From NCBI GenBank assembly GCA_900545545.1, contig UQZO01000002.1:124001-188000 (forward strand): a stretch of 64,000 nucleotides of DNA. Direction: 5' to 3'. This DNA is from an uncultured Subdoligranulum sp. (GTDB lineage: Bacteria; Bacillota; Clostridia; Oscillospirales; Ruminococcaceae). This document shows, in pieces, positions 1 to 8,215 of the stretch (position 1 is the first letter of the stretch; the number at the start of each line of letters is the position of its first letter). Both the position numbers and the translations under genes were made by a program. The notes below the pieces were generated by a model that saw only the letters and a list, made by a program, of their open reading frames with translations, was not told where the DNA came from and searched no databases.

Positions 1-1
1 C

Positions 2-802
2 CGGCGCTATTACTCCCCCGAGATCGCTGCCCAGAACGGCGGCGAGAGCAATGTACATTTTGCGTTTTCGGTCCATCAAAGTCATCTGTTCACCCGCAAC
101 GACGACGGCACCGCCAACTTTACCTTTACCCCCGGCTGGTTTGACGACCTGAGCGTGGGCAACATGCAGATCCGCTGGAAGAATGGCGAGGGATTTTTGG
201 CCGATAATACTGGTGTGGACGGCGACTACCTGACTTGGGACTTTGGTCCGCTAACCCACGGCCAGGCTGCCAAAGTCCATGTGACGGTGCCCATCACCTA
301 CTCCGAGGGATACGCCGCCGATGCGGCCATGACCGCCGAGGATTATGGTGCCACCGGTGCCGATTTTGATGATGTAGCCTCCGGCATATTTACCGTGATT
401 TTCATTCTGGCTTTCTTCGGCATCTGTTTCTATGTCATTGCCTCCCGCTCCCCCACCTGGGGCGGCGGCTTCGGCGTGGGCATCGACCCGGCTGACTGGT
501 TCTGGTACACCAACGGCATCCATACCATCCGCCGTGCACGCACCGCACCGCCCCCGCCGGGGTATCACCGCACCGATCCGCCCAAAAACTTCCAGCCGGG
601 CGGCGGTACCAGCCGCGGCGGCGGCGTAGGCAGGCGCAGTGGCGGTGACAACGATCATCACTTTACCTGCGCCTGTGCCTGTGCTTCCAGCTGTGCCTGT
701 GCCTGCGCCTGTGCAGGCGGCGGCCGTGCCGGATGCAGCGTAAAAGACTTTTACACCGTAAAGTTACCGCGCCCGGAAAGGGAGAATGACGATGAGTCTT
801 GA
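2..802 (+). CDS. Membrane protein with Cys-Ala repeat tail, 3' part (5' end outside window)
   Basis: The open frame runs in from the window edge with no start in view; 266 residues are visible. The visible part begins with a soluble, probably extracytoplasmic stretch, then one clear hydrophobic segment (around visible residues 126-145, VASGIFTVIFILAFFGICF). After it come a Gly/Pro-rich linker and a tail in which Cys and Ala alternate (CACACASSCACACACAGGG, then RAGCS), eight Cys in all. I do not recognise a named family with certainty; tails of this CACACACAGGGRAGCS type recur in Firmicute membrane proteins of unknown role. The last codons overlap the start of the AAA ATPase gene, so the two are probably translated together. 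The alternating Cys pattern could bind metal or form disulphides, but nothing here decides that. Confidence 0.75.
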   Translation, partial: RRYYSPEIAAQNGGESNVHFAFSVHQSHLFTRNDDGTANFTFTPGWFDDLSVGNMQIRWKNGEGFLADNTGVDGDYLTWDFGPLTHGQAAKVHVTVPITYSEGYAADAAMTAEDYGATGADFDDVASGIFTVIFILAFFGICFYVIASRSPTWGGGFGVGIDPADWFWYTNGIHTIRRARTAPPPPGYHRTDPPKNFQPGGGTSRGGGVGRRSGGDNDHHFTCACACASSCACACACAGGGRAGCSVKDFYTVKLPRPERENDDES

Positions 803-2846
803 AGATCAATACGATGCCTGGGTCCGCGGCCTGATGGGCGGCAGCCGGTACGCTGCCAACCCGCAGGCTGCCCAGGCCACCAGCGACGCCATGCAGGAGA
901 TGCAGGCCCAGCTGGACGCCCTGACTGCCGCCCAGAAACGGCAGAAGAGCGCCGCCGCAGCTGTGGACGCTGTACAGAAAGTCGGGCGGGAAACCGCTGA
1001 ACACGTGCGCCAGATGAGCAGCGAACTGACACAGTCGCTGAAGCAGGACGGCCTGCTGGGCGGCACTGTAGCAGCTCCCGCCCCGAAACCGACGGCCACA
1101 GACCGCGCGGATTTTTCCGGCGTGGCCGACAAGGTAAAGACCCAGGTGCTGGGTCAGGATGCCTTTGTTACTGCGGTGGTGAAAGCGTTCCGCCGCCCCT
1201 TTGTGCTGGGCACCGCCGCCGACACCGACCACGCCAAAAACCTGATGCTGCTGTGCGGGCCGGAGGGCACCGGCCGCCACTATGCCCTGCGCTGTGTGGT
1301 GGAGGAACTGGCTGCCCGGGGCATTCTTCGCAGCGCTTCCATCGAAACGCTGGACCTTTCCCTCTATCCCGGTCCGGCCCAGGAAAAACTGTTTTTGCAG
1401 GACCTGTACGCGGCGCTGCAATCCGACGCCGAGGTACTGGCCTTTGACCACTACCAGGGCTGTGCCGCCAACTATCTGAACATGCTGGCCACGCTGGCCA
1501 TCGACGGCAATCTGGCACTGTCCAGCCGGTATGTATTGCAGCGGGGCATTCTGGTGGATGTAGGCACTGCCCTAGCCCCCGGCGCCGTGGGCGAGCTGCA
1601 GGCTGGCGGCAAATATTTCGTCTTCTTCTCCCGCAAGGGCGAGGATGCCCTGGCGGAAACTTTCGGCGCCCGCTTTGTGGATGCCATCGCCGGGGATATC
1701 TGCCGCACCCAGCCTTTCACCCCCGAAGCGCTGGCCGCTGTGGCCGCCCGGGAGCTCAACTATCTGGCGCAGCGGGTGCGCAAACAGTGTGGCCTGGCCC
1801 TGACCATGGGCAGCGATGTGCGGGATCTGCTGGCCTCCCAGTACGGCAAGACCAGCGGCATGCAGGCCATGCGCGATTACGGCAACACCGTCTACCGTGC
1901 CATTGCCGAGTATGTGCTGGATTCCGACAGCGTACCGGCGGACGGCACCCCTGCCCTGCTTTCGGCGCGGGATAACCGGCTGTATATGACGGTAAACGGC
2001 GGCGAACCGCTGGACCTGCTGGCGCTGCTGCCCCAGCAGTACCGCGGCGACGTGGATGCCGTGGAGGCGGAACTTTCCGCCATTGTGGGCCTGGACGAAG
2101 TAAAGGACTACGTGCGGGGCATTGCCAAAAACGTACAGGCACAGCAGCGCCGCAAGGCCCAGGGCCTGCAGGTGGCCGATGTCAACATGCACATGATCTT
2201 TACCGGCAACCCCGGCACCGGTAAAACCACCATCGCGCGCATTCTCTCCAAGTATCTCAAAGCCATCGGCGCGCTGCGCGGCGGCCAGCTGGTGGAAGTC
2301 ACCCGGGCCGATCTGGTGGGCCGCTACGTGGGCCACACCGCCCCGCTGACCAATACCGTGATCCAGAGTGCGCTGGGCGGTGTCTTGTTCATCGATGAAG
2401 CCTACAGCCTCTACCGCGGCGGGGAGGACAGCTTTGGTCTGGAAGCCATCGACACTCTGGTAAAGGGCATTGAAGATCACCGCAACGATCTGGTGGTGAT
2501 CCTGGCGGGTTACACCAAGGAGATGGAGCTTTTCCTGGGCGCCAACTCCGGCCTGGCCAGCCGCTTCCCCAACCAGATCGAATTTCCCGATTACACCGGC
2601 GCGGAGCTCTACCGCATCACGCTGTCGCTGGCGAAAAGCAAGGGCTATGCCCTGGACGACAGCTGCCGTGCACCGCTGACAGCCTGGTTTGACTGCAAGC
2701 AGGCGGAGGATGCCGCCACCAACGGCAACGGGCGTATGGCGCGCAACGCGCTGGAAAAGGCCATTCTGAACCAGTCCAAACGGCTGATTGCCGACCCCAA
2801 TGCCAGCCTGGAGCTGCTGCTGCCCGGCGACTTTGAACTGGACTGA
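792..2846 (+). CDS. CbxX/CfqX-type AAA ATPase with a degenerate N-terminal AAA domain
   Basis: 684 residues. The C-terminal module (about 430-684) is a CbxX/CfqX (SpoVK/EccA-like) AAA ATPase: AIVGLDEVKDYVRG lead-in, Walker A GNPGTGKTT near residue 475, Walker B LFIDEA near 535, and the sensor/arginine-finger region ASRFPNQIEFPDY. A second nucleotide-fold-like region lies at about 95-300, where the Walker A is GPEGTGRH: the key Lys is Arg, so this half probably does not hydrolyse ATP. Residues 30-75 are Ala/Gln-rich and probably coiled coil. The start was set at 792 because the purine-rich Shine-Dalgarno (777-784) sits 7 bases before it; the ATG at 786 would leave one base. It overlaps the Cys-Ala membrane protein by 11 bases, hinting that the ATPase remodels that protein or its complex. 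The substrate is unknown. Confidence 0.85.
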   Translation: MSLEDQYDAWVRGLMGGSRYAANPQAAQATSDAMQEMQAQLDALTAAQKRQKSAAAAVDAVQKVGRETAEHVRQMSSELTQSLKQDGLLGGTVAAPAPKPTATDRADFSGVADKVKTQVLGQDAFVTAVVKAFRRPFVLGTAADTDHAKNLMLLCGPEGTGRHYALRCVVEELAARGILRSASIETLDLSLYPGPAQEKLFLQDLYAALQSDAEVLAFDHYQGCAANYLNMLATLAIDGNLALSSRYVLQRGILVDVGTALAPGAVGELQAGGKYFVFFSRKGEDALAETFGARFVDAIAGDICRTQPFTPEALAAVAARELNYLAQRVRKQCGLALTMGSDVRDLLASQYGKTSGMQAMRDYGNTVYRAIAEYVLDSDSVPADGTPALLSARDNRLYMTVNGGEPLDLLALLPQQYRGDVDAVEAELSAIVGLDEVKDYVRGIAKNVQAQQRRKAQGLQVADVNMHMIFTGNPGTGKTTIARILSKYLKAIGALRGGQLVEVTRADLVGRYVGHTAPLTNTVIQSALGGVLFIDEAYSLYRGGEDSFGLEAIDTLVKGIEDHRNDLVVILAGYTKEMELFLGANSGLASRFPNQIEFPDYTGAELYRITLSLAKSKGYALDDSCRAPLTAWFDCKQAEDAATNGNGRMARNALEKAILNQSKRLIADPNASLELLLPGDFELD

Positions 2847-2865
2847 GTGAATTTTTGAAAACACA

Positions 2866-2905
2866 AAAAGCGCAGAACCTTTTGCAAGGTTCTGCGCTTT
2901 TGTCA
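2866..2905. terminator. Bidirectional terminator between AAA gene and ptsI
   Basis: Perfect 16-bp stem (2866-2881 with 2886-2901) around a TTGC loop, A-run on one side and T-run on the other. It can end both converging transcription units. Confidence 0.9.
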
Positions 2906-2921
2906 TTCTATAGGCGGAAAC

Positions 2922-4601
2922 TCAGCGCGCCGTGTAATCCTCGGCCAGGTCAGCCAGGATACGGGGTGCCGTTTCACGGGTATCGGTCATGCGCACAGCG
3001 TTGCGCAGCGGCAGCACCGAACGAGGCGTGACGGAGAGCTCGTCCACACCGATGGCCAGGAAGGTCTCGGTCAGGGCCAGGTCTGCACCCAGCTCGCCGC
3101 AGATACCCACCCAGATGCCGTTCTTGTGGGCATTCTCGGTGACCATCTGGATCAGGCGCAGCACCGACAGATGATGCGGGTCGTAGAAGCGGCCCAGATC
3201 ATTGTTCTGGCGGTCACAGGCCAGCGTGTACTGGGTCAGGTCGTTGGTACCGATGCTGAAGAAGTCCACTTCCTTGGCCAGGCGGTCACTGCAGACGGCG
3301 GCAGCGGGCGTCTCGATCATAACGCCGATCTGCACATCCTCGCTGTAGGGGATGCCTTCCTTCTTCAGGTCACGCTTGACCTCCTCGCACATGCGCTTGG
3401 CTTCGCGGACTTCCCAGACACTGGTGACCATGGGGAACATGATGCCCAGTTTGCCGAAAGCGGAAGCGCGGAACAGAGCACGCAGCTGGGTGCGGAAGAT
3501 TTCCGGGCGGGTCAGGCAGATGCGCAGTGCGCGCATACCCATGGCGGGGTTGTCCTCCTTGGGCAGGTTGAAGTAACCGATCTGCTTGTCGGCACCGATA
3601 TCCAGCGTGCGGATGATGACCTCCTTACCGTCCATGTCGGACAGAACGGTCTTGTAGGCCTCAAACTGCTCGTCTTCGGTGGGGAAATCGCTGGTGTTCA
3701 GGTAGAGGAACTCGCTGCGGAACAGGCCGATGCCGCCGCCGTCGTTGACCTGCACGGCGTGCACGTCCTCGGGCGAACCGATGTTGCAGTAGATGCGGAT
3801 GCTCTTGCCGTCCTTGGTGACGTTGTCCTGACCCTTGAGGGTTTCCAGCAGACGCTGCAGGCGCAGCTGCTCCTCGCGCTTCTTCATCAGGCGCTCACGG
3901 GTATCATCGTCAGGGTCAATCACCAGCGCACCGGTGCTGCCGTCGGCGATGGCCTGGCGGCCCTCATACTCGGGTTTCAGCGCATCGCCCAGGCCCACAA
4001 TGGCGGGGATGCCCATGGTGCGGGCCAGAATGGCGGTATGGCTGGAGCCGGAACCGCCCGCGGTGACAAAGCCCAGGATCTTGCTCTTATCCAGCTGGAT
4101 GGTCTCGGACGGAGCCAGGTCATCGGCAGCCAGCAGAACCGGCACCTCGGAGGCGATGCCGCCCTGCACAACACCGCACAGAATGCTCAGAATGCGCTGG
4201 CTGACGTCCTTGACGTCGGCGGCGCGGGCCTGCATATAAGCATCGTCCATCGAAGCGAACATGGCCGCGAACTGCTCGGCCACGTCGGAGACGGCTGCCT
4301 CGGCGTTGAGCTTTTCTTCGTTGATGAGGTTTTCGATGGCCTCCTCATAGTCCAGGTCTTCTGCCATCATCTGGTGGGTTTCAAACAGCATGGCCGCTTC
4401 GTCGCCGGCCTCGGCGCGGGCCTGCTCGGCCAGCTTGCCCAGCTGCTCAATGGCGCCGGTCTGTGCACCTTTGAAACGATGCCACTCGGCCTCGGTATCT
4501 TCCACGGTATAACGCTTGATTTCAGCGGTGGCACGGCGGTAGAAATACAACGGGCCAATGCCGACGCCAGCTGAAACACCCTTGCCCTGAATGGTGATCA
4601 T
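2922..4601 (-). CDS. ptsI: Phosphoenolpyruvate-protein phosphotransferase (PTS enzyme I)
   Basis: 559 residues, close to the usual 570-575. Enzyme I takes phosphate from PEP onto a His and passes it to HPr in the cytosol, feeding all PTS sugar transporters. The phospho-His lies in GGSGSSHTAILART (His188, equivalent to the usual His189). The PEP-binding barrel shows SIGTNDLTQYTLACDRQN and, near the C-terminus, the active-site Cys in GICGELGAD. It follows ptsH on the same strand with a GC-rich hairpin between the genes, so it is probably a partly attenuated second cistron. No sugar-specific PTS component is in the window. Confidence 0.97.
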   Translation of the reverse strand: MITIQGKGVSAGVGIGPLYFYRRATAEIKRYTVEDTEAEWHRFKGAQTGAIEQLGKLAEQARAEAGDEAAMLFETHQMMAEDLDYEEAIENLINEEKLNAEAAVSDVAEQFAAMFASMDDAYMQARAADVKDVSQRILSILCGVVQGGIASEVPVLLAADDLAPSETIQLDKSKILGFVTAGGSGSSHTAILARTMGIPAIVGLGDALKPEYEGRQAIADGSTGALVIDPDDDTRERLMKKREEQLRLQRLLETLKGQDNVTKDGKSIRIYCNIGSPEDVHAVQVNDGGGIGLFRSEFLYLNTSDFPTEDEQFEAYKTVLSDMDGKEVIIRTLDIGADKQIGYFNLPKEDNPAMGMRALRICLTRPEIFRTQLRALFRASAFGKLGIMFPMVTSVWEVREAKRMCEEVKRDLKKEGIPYSEDVQIGVMIETPAAAVCSDRLAKEVDFFSIGTNDLTQYTLACDRQNNDLGRFYDPHHLSVLRLIQMVTENAHKNGIWVGICGELGADLALTETFLAIGVDELSVTPRSVLPLRNAVRMTDTRETAPRILADLAEDYTAR

Positions 4602-4632
4602 GTGGGGTCCTCCCTTTTTAACATTTCAACAG

Positions 4633-4676
4633 GAAAAGCCGCGGCCGCTATTTTCATACAGCGCCGCGGCCTTTGG
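4633..4676 (-). terminator. Hairpin between ptsH and ptsI (partial terminator/processing site)
   Basis: An imperfect GC-rich inverted repeat built on GCCGCGGC lies in the 85-base gap and is followed on the - strand by CTTTTCC. It would let HPr be made in excess over enzyme I, as is common, but its efficiency cannot be judged. Confidence 0.5.
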
Positions 4677-4686
4677 TTTTCAGCGA

Positions 4687-4944
4687 TTACAGGTGCTCGT
4701 TGAAGAACTTCTCCAGCGCGGGAGCAGCCGTTTCCTCGTCGGCACCCTCGACCTGGACGGTCACGGTGTCACCACATTTGATGCCCATGCCCATGAGCGC
4801 CATCAGCTTGACAGCGTTGACGGACTTGTCGCCCTTGATGATGGTCACGGTGCTCTGATAGCCCTTGACTTCCTTGACCAGCAGGCCGGCCGGACGAGCA
4901 TGGATACCCACAGGTTCCTTGATCGTATAGGTGAACTCTTTCAT
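4687..4944 (-). CDS. ptsH: Phosphocarrier protein HPr, with Lys at the regulatory position 46
   Basis: 85 residues, full length for HPr. The start is the Met of MKEFTYTIKE because GGGAGG stands 8 bases before it and this makes the catalytic His fall at position 15 (VGIHARPAG), as in Bacillus HPr. HPr receives phosphate from enzyme I on His15 and gives it to sugar-specific EIIA proteins. Ungapped comparison with Bacillus HPr (VNLKSIMGVMSLG) gives VNAVKLMALMGMG here, so the regulatory Ser46, the target of HPr kinase, is Lys46 (codon 4807-4809, AAG). The hydrophobic patch around 47-51 is kept. Phosphotransfer should work; Ser46-based catabolite control should not. It has its own strong promoter. 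Confidence 0.95.
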   Translation of the reverse strand: MKEFTYTIKEPVGIHARPAGLLVKEVKGYQSTVTIIKGDKSVNAVKLMALMGMGIKCGDTVTVQVEGADEETAAPALEKFFNEHL

Positions 4945-5008
4945 TGCTTTTTCCTCCCATAGTCGTGCACCCAATATCGCGCACGAGACATAAAATTAAG
5001 TCGTTATT

Positions 5009-5037
5009 ATAATAACATACTCGGCGTACATCGTCAA
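5009..5037 (-). promoter_or_regulatory. Promoter of ptsH-ptsI
   Basis: On the - strand TTGACG (5032-5037), 17-base spacer, TATTAT (5009-5014), about 65 bases before ptsH. Confidence 0.8.
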
Positions 5038-5192
5038 CGGAAAACAGCTCAAAAATGCATAGGATTTTTGTGGATTTCGGTCAATTTTTCCTCATACGTA
5101 CGCATCGTCCGTCCATATAAGGGGTCATTTTCTGGACAATTGTCCCGCTTGCCGCGGGATGTCCGTGCCAATGTGTCCCCTCCCCTCTCCGG

Positions 5193-5975
5193 TCAAACCG
5201 TGTGCCCGTCCAGCAGCGCCCGCATCACATCTTCCGGGCGTGGAGTATGGCGGGGATACCGCTCCCGCAGTGGGGCGGCAGCACTGTCCATGATATACGG
5301 CGTACCCACCAGGTCCAGCATGGCGGTATCATTATAATTATCGCCGAAGGCAAGCACCTCTTCCGGGGCCACGCCCAGCACCTCGCACAGCTTCTGCACG
5401 CCGGTGCCCTTGTTGGCCAGCGTGGTGTCGATCCAATAGGGTCCTGCCACGGCGCAGTTGGCCTCCTGCCAGCGGGGCACAAACCGGTCTGCATATTTTT
5501 CCACACCTTCGTGCAAATAAACCGATACCTTCACAATTTCTTCCGGCACATCCGACGGGTTCCGGATAATTTTATACTGGTTGCCGATAAAGCGGATGCG
5601 GTCCAGCATACCCAGCCCGCGCTCCATCAGGTAGGCGCAGTTCTGCCCCGAGAGCATGACCTCGCCCTGGCCGTCGCTGCGCTCCCACAGATCCCGGGCG
5701 ATCTCCTCAGCCAGGGCACGGGGCATCGGCGTCTTACCGATACAAACATCTTCTTTGTACAGCACACCGCCGTTTTCGCACAAAAAGGCGCAGCGGTCCG
5801 CCACCGGCGCAAACAGTTTTTTCTGGCTGGTGTACTGCCGCCCCGAAGCCGGGCAAAACAGAATCCCACGGTCAGCCAGTTGTTCAATCAGGGTAAAAAC
5901 TTCCGGCTCCAGCGTTTTACGGCCGTATTGCAGCAGTGTACCGTCCAGGTCGCTGCAAATCATCTTGATAGACAT
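5193..5975 (-). CDS. Cof-type HAD-superfamily phosphatase
   Basis: 260 residues, normal for the Cof/YidA subgroup (type IIB cap). Motif I is DLDGTLL (nucleophile Asp9), motif II is CPASGRQY, and motif IV is AFGDNYNDTAML. Such enzymes remove phosphate from sugar phosphates or flavin precursors in the cytosol; the substrate cannot be read from sequence. The gene is monocistronic and diverges from the carbonic-anhydrase-like gene, sharing its promoter region. Confidence 0.9.
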   Translation of the reverse strand: MSIKMICSDLDGTLLQYGRKTLEPEVFTLIEQLADRGILFCPASGRQYTSQKKLFAPVADRCAFLCENGGVLYKEDVCIGKTPMPRALAEEIARDLWERSDGQGEVMLSGQNCAYLMERGLGMLDRIRFIGNQYKIIRNPSDVPEEIVKVSVYLHEGVEKYADRFVPRWQEANCAVAGPYWIDTTLANKGTGVQKLCEVLGVAPEEVLAFGDNYNDTAMLDLVGTPYIMDSAAAPLRERYPRHTPRPEDVMRALLDGHTV

Positions 5976-6027
5976 AACTTCCCCCGCCTGTTCAGAAATT
6001 CATGCGGCCTGCGCCGCTCATAGATGT

Positions 6028-6057
6028 ATTGTACCATACTCTGTTCAGATTTTGCAA
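6028..6057 (-). promoter_or_regulatory. Promoter of the HAD gene, -35 shared with the divergent promoter
   Basis: - strand TTGCAA (6052-6057), 18-base spacer, TACAAT (6028-6033). TTGCAA is its own reverse complement, so the same six bases are the -35 box of the + strand promoter at 6052-6080. Confidence 0.65.
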
Positions 6058-6080
6058 TTTTGCGCGTATTGGTGTATGAT
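6052..6080 (+). promoter_or_regulatory. Promoter of the gamma-carbonic-anhydrase-like gene
   Basis: TTGCAA (6052-6057), 17-base spacer, TATGAT (6075-6080), 33 bases before the start codon; its -35 box is shared with the divergent promoter. Confidence 0.65.
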
Positions 6081-6113
6081 AAGATATCATTTATTACAGC
6101 AGAGGTGAATCGT

Positions 6114-6626
6114 ATGGCTTTTGTTTCCGTGGGCGGCAACGCTCCTGTAGATTCCGGTGCGGCCTTCGTGGCCGAAAATGCAACCCTGGCCGGTTCCGTC
6201 CGGCTGGAGGAAGACTCCAGCGTCTGGTACGGTGCCGTGCTGCGCGCCGACACCGGCCGCATCGTGGTGGGAGCGGGCAGCAACGTGCAGGACAACGCCG
6301 TACTGCACACCGGCCCTGGCCTGGACGTTGTGTTGGGCCGCGGGGTCTCCGTGGGCCATGGCGCCATCGTACACGGCTGCATGGTGGGCGATGGTTGCAT
6401 GATCGGCATGAACGCCACGGTCCTCAACGGCGCCGTCATCGGGCCGGGCTGCCTGATCGCCGCCGGGGCGCTGATTCCCGAGCGCGCCCAGATTCCCGCC
6501 GGCAGCCTGGTGATGGGTGTTCCCGGCCGGGTGGTACGGCCGGTCAGCCCCGAACAGGCTGCTTTCATCGCCGCCAACGAGCAGGAATACCGGAAGCTTG
6601 CAAAGCTGCACGCCGCCGGGCAATAA
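6114..6626 (+). CDS. Gamma-carbonic-anhydrase-like hexapeptide-repeat protein (YrdA family)
   Basis: 170 residues, the usual size. The start is the Met of MAFVSVGG, with AGAGGTG 6 bases before it. The chain is a left-handed beta-helix of hexapeptide repeats (about residues 14-135). The three metal-binding histidines of the family are in place: NAVLHTG and GHGAIVHGC. Members bind zinc or iron as trimers; some hydrate CO2, while for many YrdA-type proteins activity is unproven. It stands alone between its promoter and a strong terminator. Confidence 0.9.
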   Translation: MAFVSVGGNAPVDSGAAFVAENATLAGSVRLEEDSSVWYGAVLRADTGRIVVGAGSNVQDNAVLHTGPGLDVVLGRGVSVGHGAIVHGCMVGDGCMIGMNATVLNGAVIGPGCLIAAGALIPERAQIPAGSLVMGVPGRVVRPVSPEQAAFIAANEQEYRKLAKLHAAGQ

Positions 6627-6631
6627 AAAAT

Positions 6632-6663
6632 GCGGTCCCGCCAAAGCGGGACCGCTTTATTTT
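6632..6663. terminator. Terminator between the carbonic-anhydrase-like gene and the ABC importer
   Basis: 10-bp GC stem (6632-6641 with 6646-6655), loop CAAA, T-rich tail on the + strand and A-run on the other side. Confidence 0.85.
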
Positions 6664-6665
6664 TG

Positions 6666-7382
6666 TTACAGAACTTTGGAAAGGAACGCTTTCAGGCGCT
6701 CGTTCTCCGGGTTGTCGAAGAACTCTTTGGGCGGTTTGTCCACCTTGACCACACCTTCATCGATAAAGATGATGCGGTTGGCCACTTCCCGGGCAAAGCC
6801 CATCTCGTGGGTAACGCAAACCATCGTCATGCCGCCGCGGGCCAATTCCTTCATCAGTTCCAGCACCTCGCCCACCATCTCGGGGTCCAGGGCGGAGGTC
6901 GGCTCATCAAAAAGCAGCACGTCGGGGTTCATGGCCAGCGCCCGCACAATGGCAATGCGCTGTTTCTGGCCACCGGAGAGCATGTTGGGGTAGGCGTCGG
7001 CCTTATCGGCCAGGCCGATGCGCTGCAGCAGCTCCATGGCCTTGGCGTCGGCTTCCTCCTGCTTCATCAGGCCCAGGCGAACGGGAGCCAGCGTGATATT
7101 CTTCTTCACCGTCAGATGGGGGAACAGGTTGAAGTGCTGGAACACCATGCCCATCTTCTGGCGCACACGGTCGATGTCCTTATCGTTGACTTCCTCGCCG
7201 TTGAAGATGATCTGGCCGCCGTCGGGTTCCTCCAGGCGGTTGAGGCAGCGCAGAAAGGTAGACTTGCCGCAGCCGGAAGGTCCCACCAGCACGACGCAAT
7301 CGCCCTTGTTGATGGTCAGGTCCACGCCGCGCAGCACCTGCAGGCCACCGAAATGCTTTTGCAGATTTTTAACGTCGATCAC
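6666..7382 (-). CDS. Polar amino acid ABC transporter, ATP-binding protein (GlnQ type)
   Basis: 238 residues. Walker A GPSGCGKST, Q-loop in MGMVFQHFNLFPHL, signature LSGGQKQRIAI, Walker B LLFDEPTSALD and the H-loop CVTHEM are all intact, and FQHFNLFPHLTV is typical of the polar amino acid uptake class. It energises import from the cytosolic side. It is last in a binding protein-permease-ATPase operon and overlaps the permease gene by 14 bases. Confidence 0.95.
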   Translation of the reverse strand: MIDVKNLQKHFGGLQVLRGVDLTINKGDCVVLVGPSGCGKSTFLRCLNRLEEPDGGQIIFNGEEVNDKDIDRVRQKMGMVFQHFNLFPHLTVKKNITLAPVRLGLMKQEEADAKAMELLQRIGLADKADAYPNMLSGGQKQRIAIVRALAMNPDVLLFDEPTSALDPEMVGEVLELMKELARGGMTMVCVTHEMGFAREVANRIIFIDEGVVKVDKPPKEFFDNPENERLKAFLSKVL

Positions 7383-8136
7383 TTTGCGCCATTCTCCTTT
7401 CCAGTTTTCCCAGCAGGGCGCTGAAGAGCAGCACCAGCACCAGATAAACGGCCGCCACGCCCAGCAGCGGGTACATGGCCTCGTAGGTACGGTTCATGAC
7501 GCCCTGGGCCGCATACAACAGCTCCTTGCCGCCGATGACGGTGATGAGGGAGGTATCCTTGAGCAGGATGATGAACTCATTGCCCAGCGCCGGCAGAATG
7601 GAGCGGATGGCCTGGGGAATGATGATGAGCACCATGGTGGTGATGTAATTGAGGCCCAGACTGCGGCCCGCTTCCATCTGGCCGGGGTCCACGGCCATCA
7701 GACCGCCGCGGATGATCTCGGACACATAGGCGCCGGAGTTGATGCCCAGCGCCAGCGCGCCGACCATGGTGAAGTTGCGGCTGCTGGCGAAAATGACCAT
7801 GCTCATGATCAGCAGCTGTACCATCATAGGCGTGCCGCGGATGACCGTGGCATAAATCTGGCAGATTACATTGACAACGCCCAGCACCGGGTTGCGGTGA
7901 TGGGGCTTCTGCTGATCATGCCCCACGCGCACCAGCGCCACGATGGAGCCCAGTACCACGCCCAGCACCAGCGCGATGGCCGTAACCAGCAGCGTAGTGC
8001 CAACGCCCTCGATGTACTGCAGCCATCGATCGTTGTACAAAAATGCCTGATAGAATTTGACGAAGAATTCCTGGCCAAAGGTCAGAGTCTCGCCGCTTTT
8101 TGCCAGGGCCGAAAGCGCTTCAAACTGTGCTTCCAT
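7369..8136 (-). CDS. Polar amino acid ABC transporter, permease
   Basis: 255 residues with about five membrane segments in the HisM/GlnP arrangement. The EAA loop is EAGRSLGLNYITTMVLIIIPQA, and the family pattern YATVIRGTPMMVQ is present. The first 35 residues form a polar N-terminal extension before the first membrane segment. It probably works as a homodimer because no second permease gene is present. Confidence 0.93.
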   Translation of the reverse strand: MEAQFEALSALAKSGETLTFGQEFFVKFYQAFLYNDRWLQYIEGVGTTLLVTAIALVLGVVLGSIVALVRVGHDQQKPHHRNPVLGVVNVICQIYATVIRGTPMMVQLLIMSMVIFASSRNFTMVGALALGINSGAYVSEIIRGGLMAVDPGQMEAGRSLGLNYITTMVLIIIPQAIRSILPALGNEFIILLKDTSLITVIGGKELLYAAQGVMNRTYEAMYPLLGVAAVYLVLVLLFSALLGKLERRMAQSDRR

Positions 8137-8165
8137 CCGCTACACAACCTTTCCTGTAGGACAAA

Positions 8166-8199
8166 GAGAAGGCGCGCCGGGAATACGGCGTGCCTTCTC
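8166..8199 (-). terminator. Hairpin between binding-protein and permease genes
   Basis: A 14-base inverted repeat (8166-8179 with 8186-8199, one mismatch) in the 79-base gap, followed on the - strand by TTTG. It is probably an attenuator or 3'-end stabiliser that keeps the binding protein more abundant than the membrane parts. Confidence 0.65.
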
Positions 8200-8215
8200 C
8201 TGTGGGGAGAACCGC

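Noticed and set aside
5041..5192. Regulatory element between the HAD gene and ptsH
   Set aside because: Only a short GC inverted repeat (near 5143-5161) with no T-run; nothing further can be supported.
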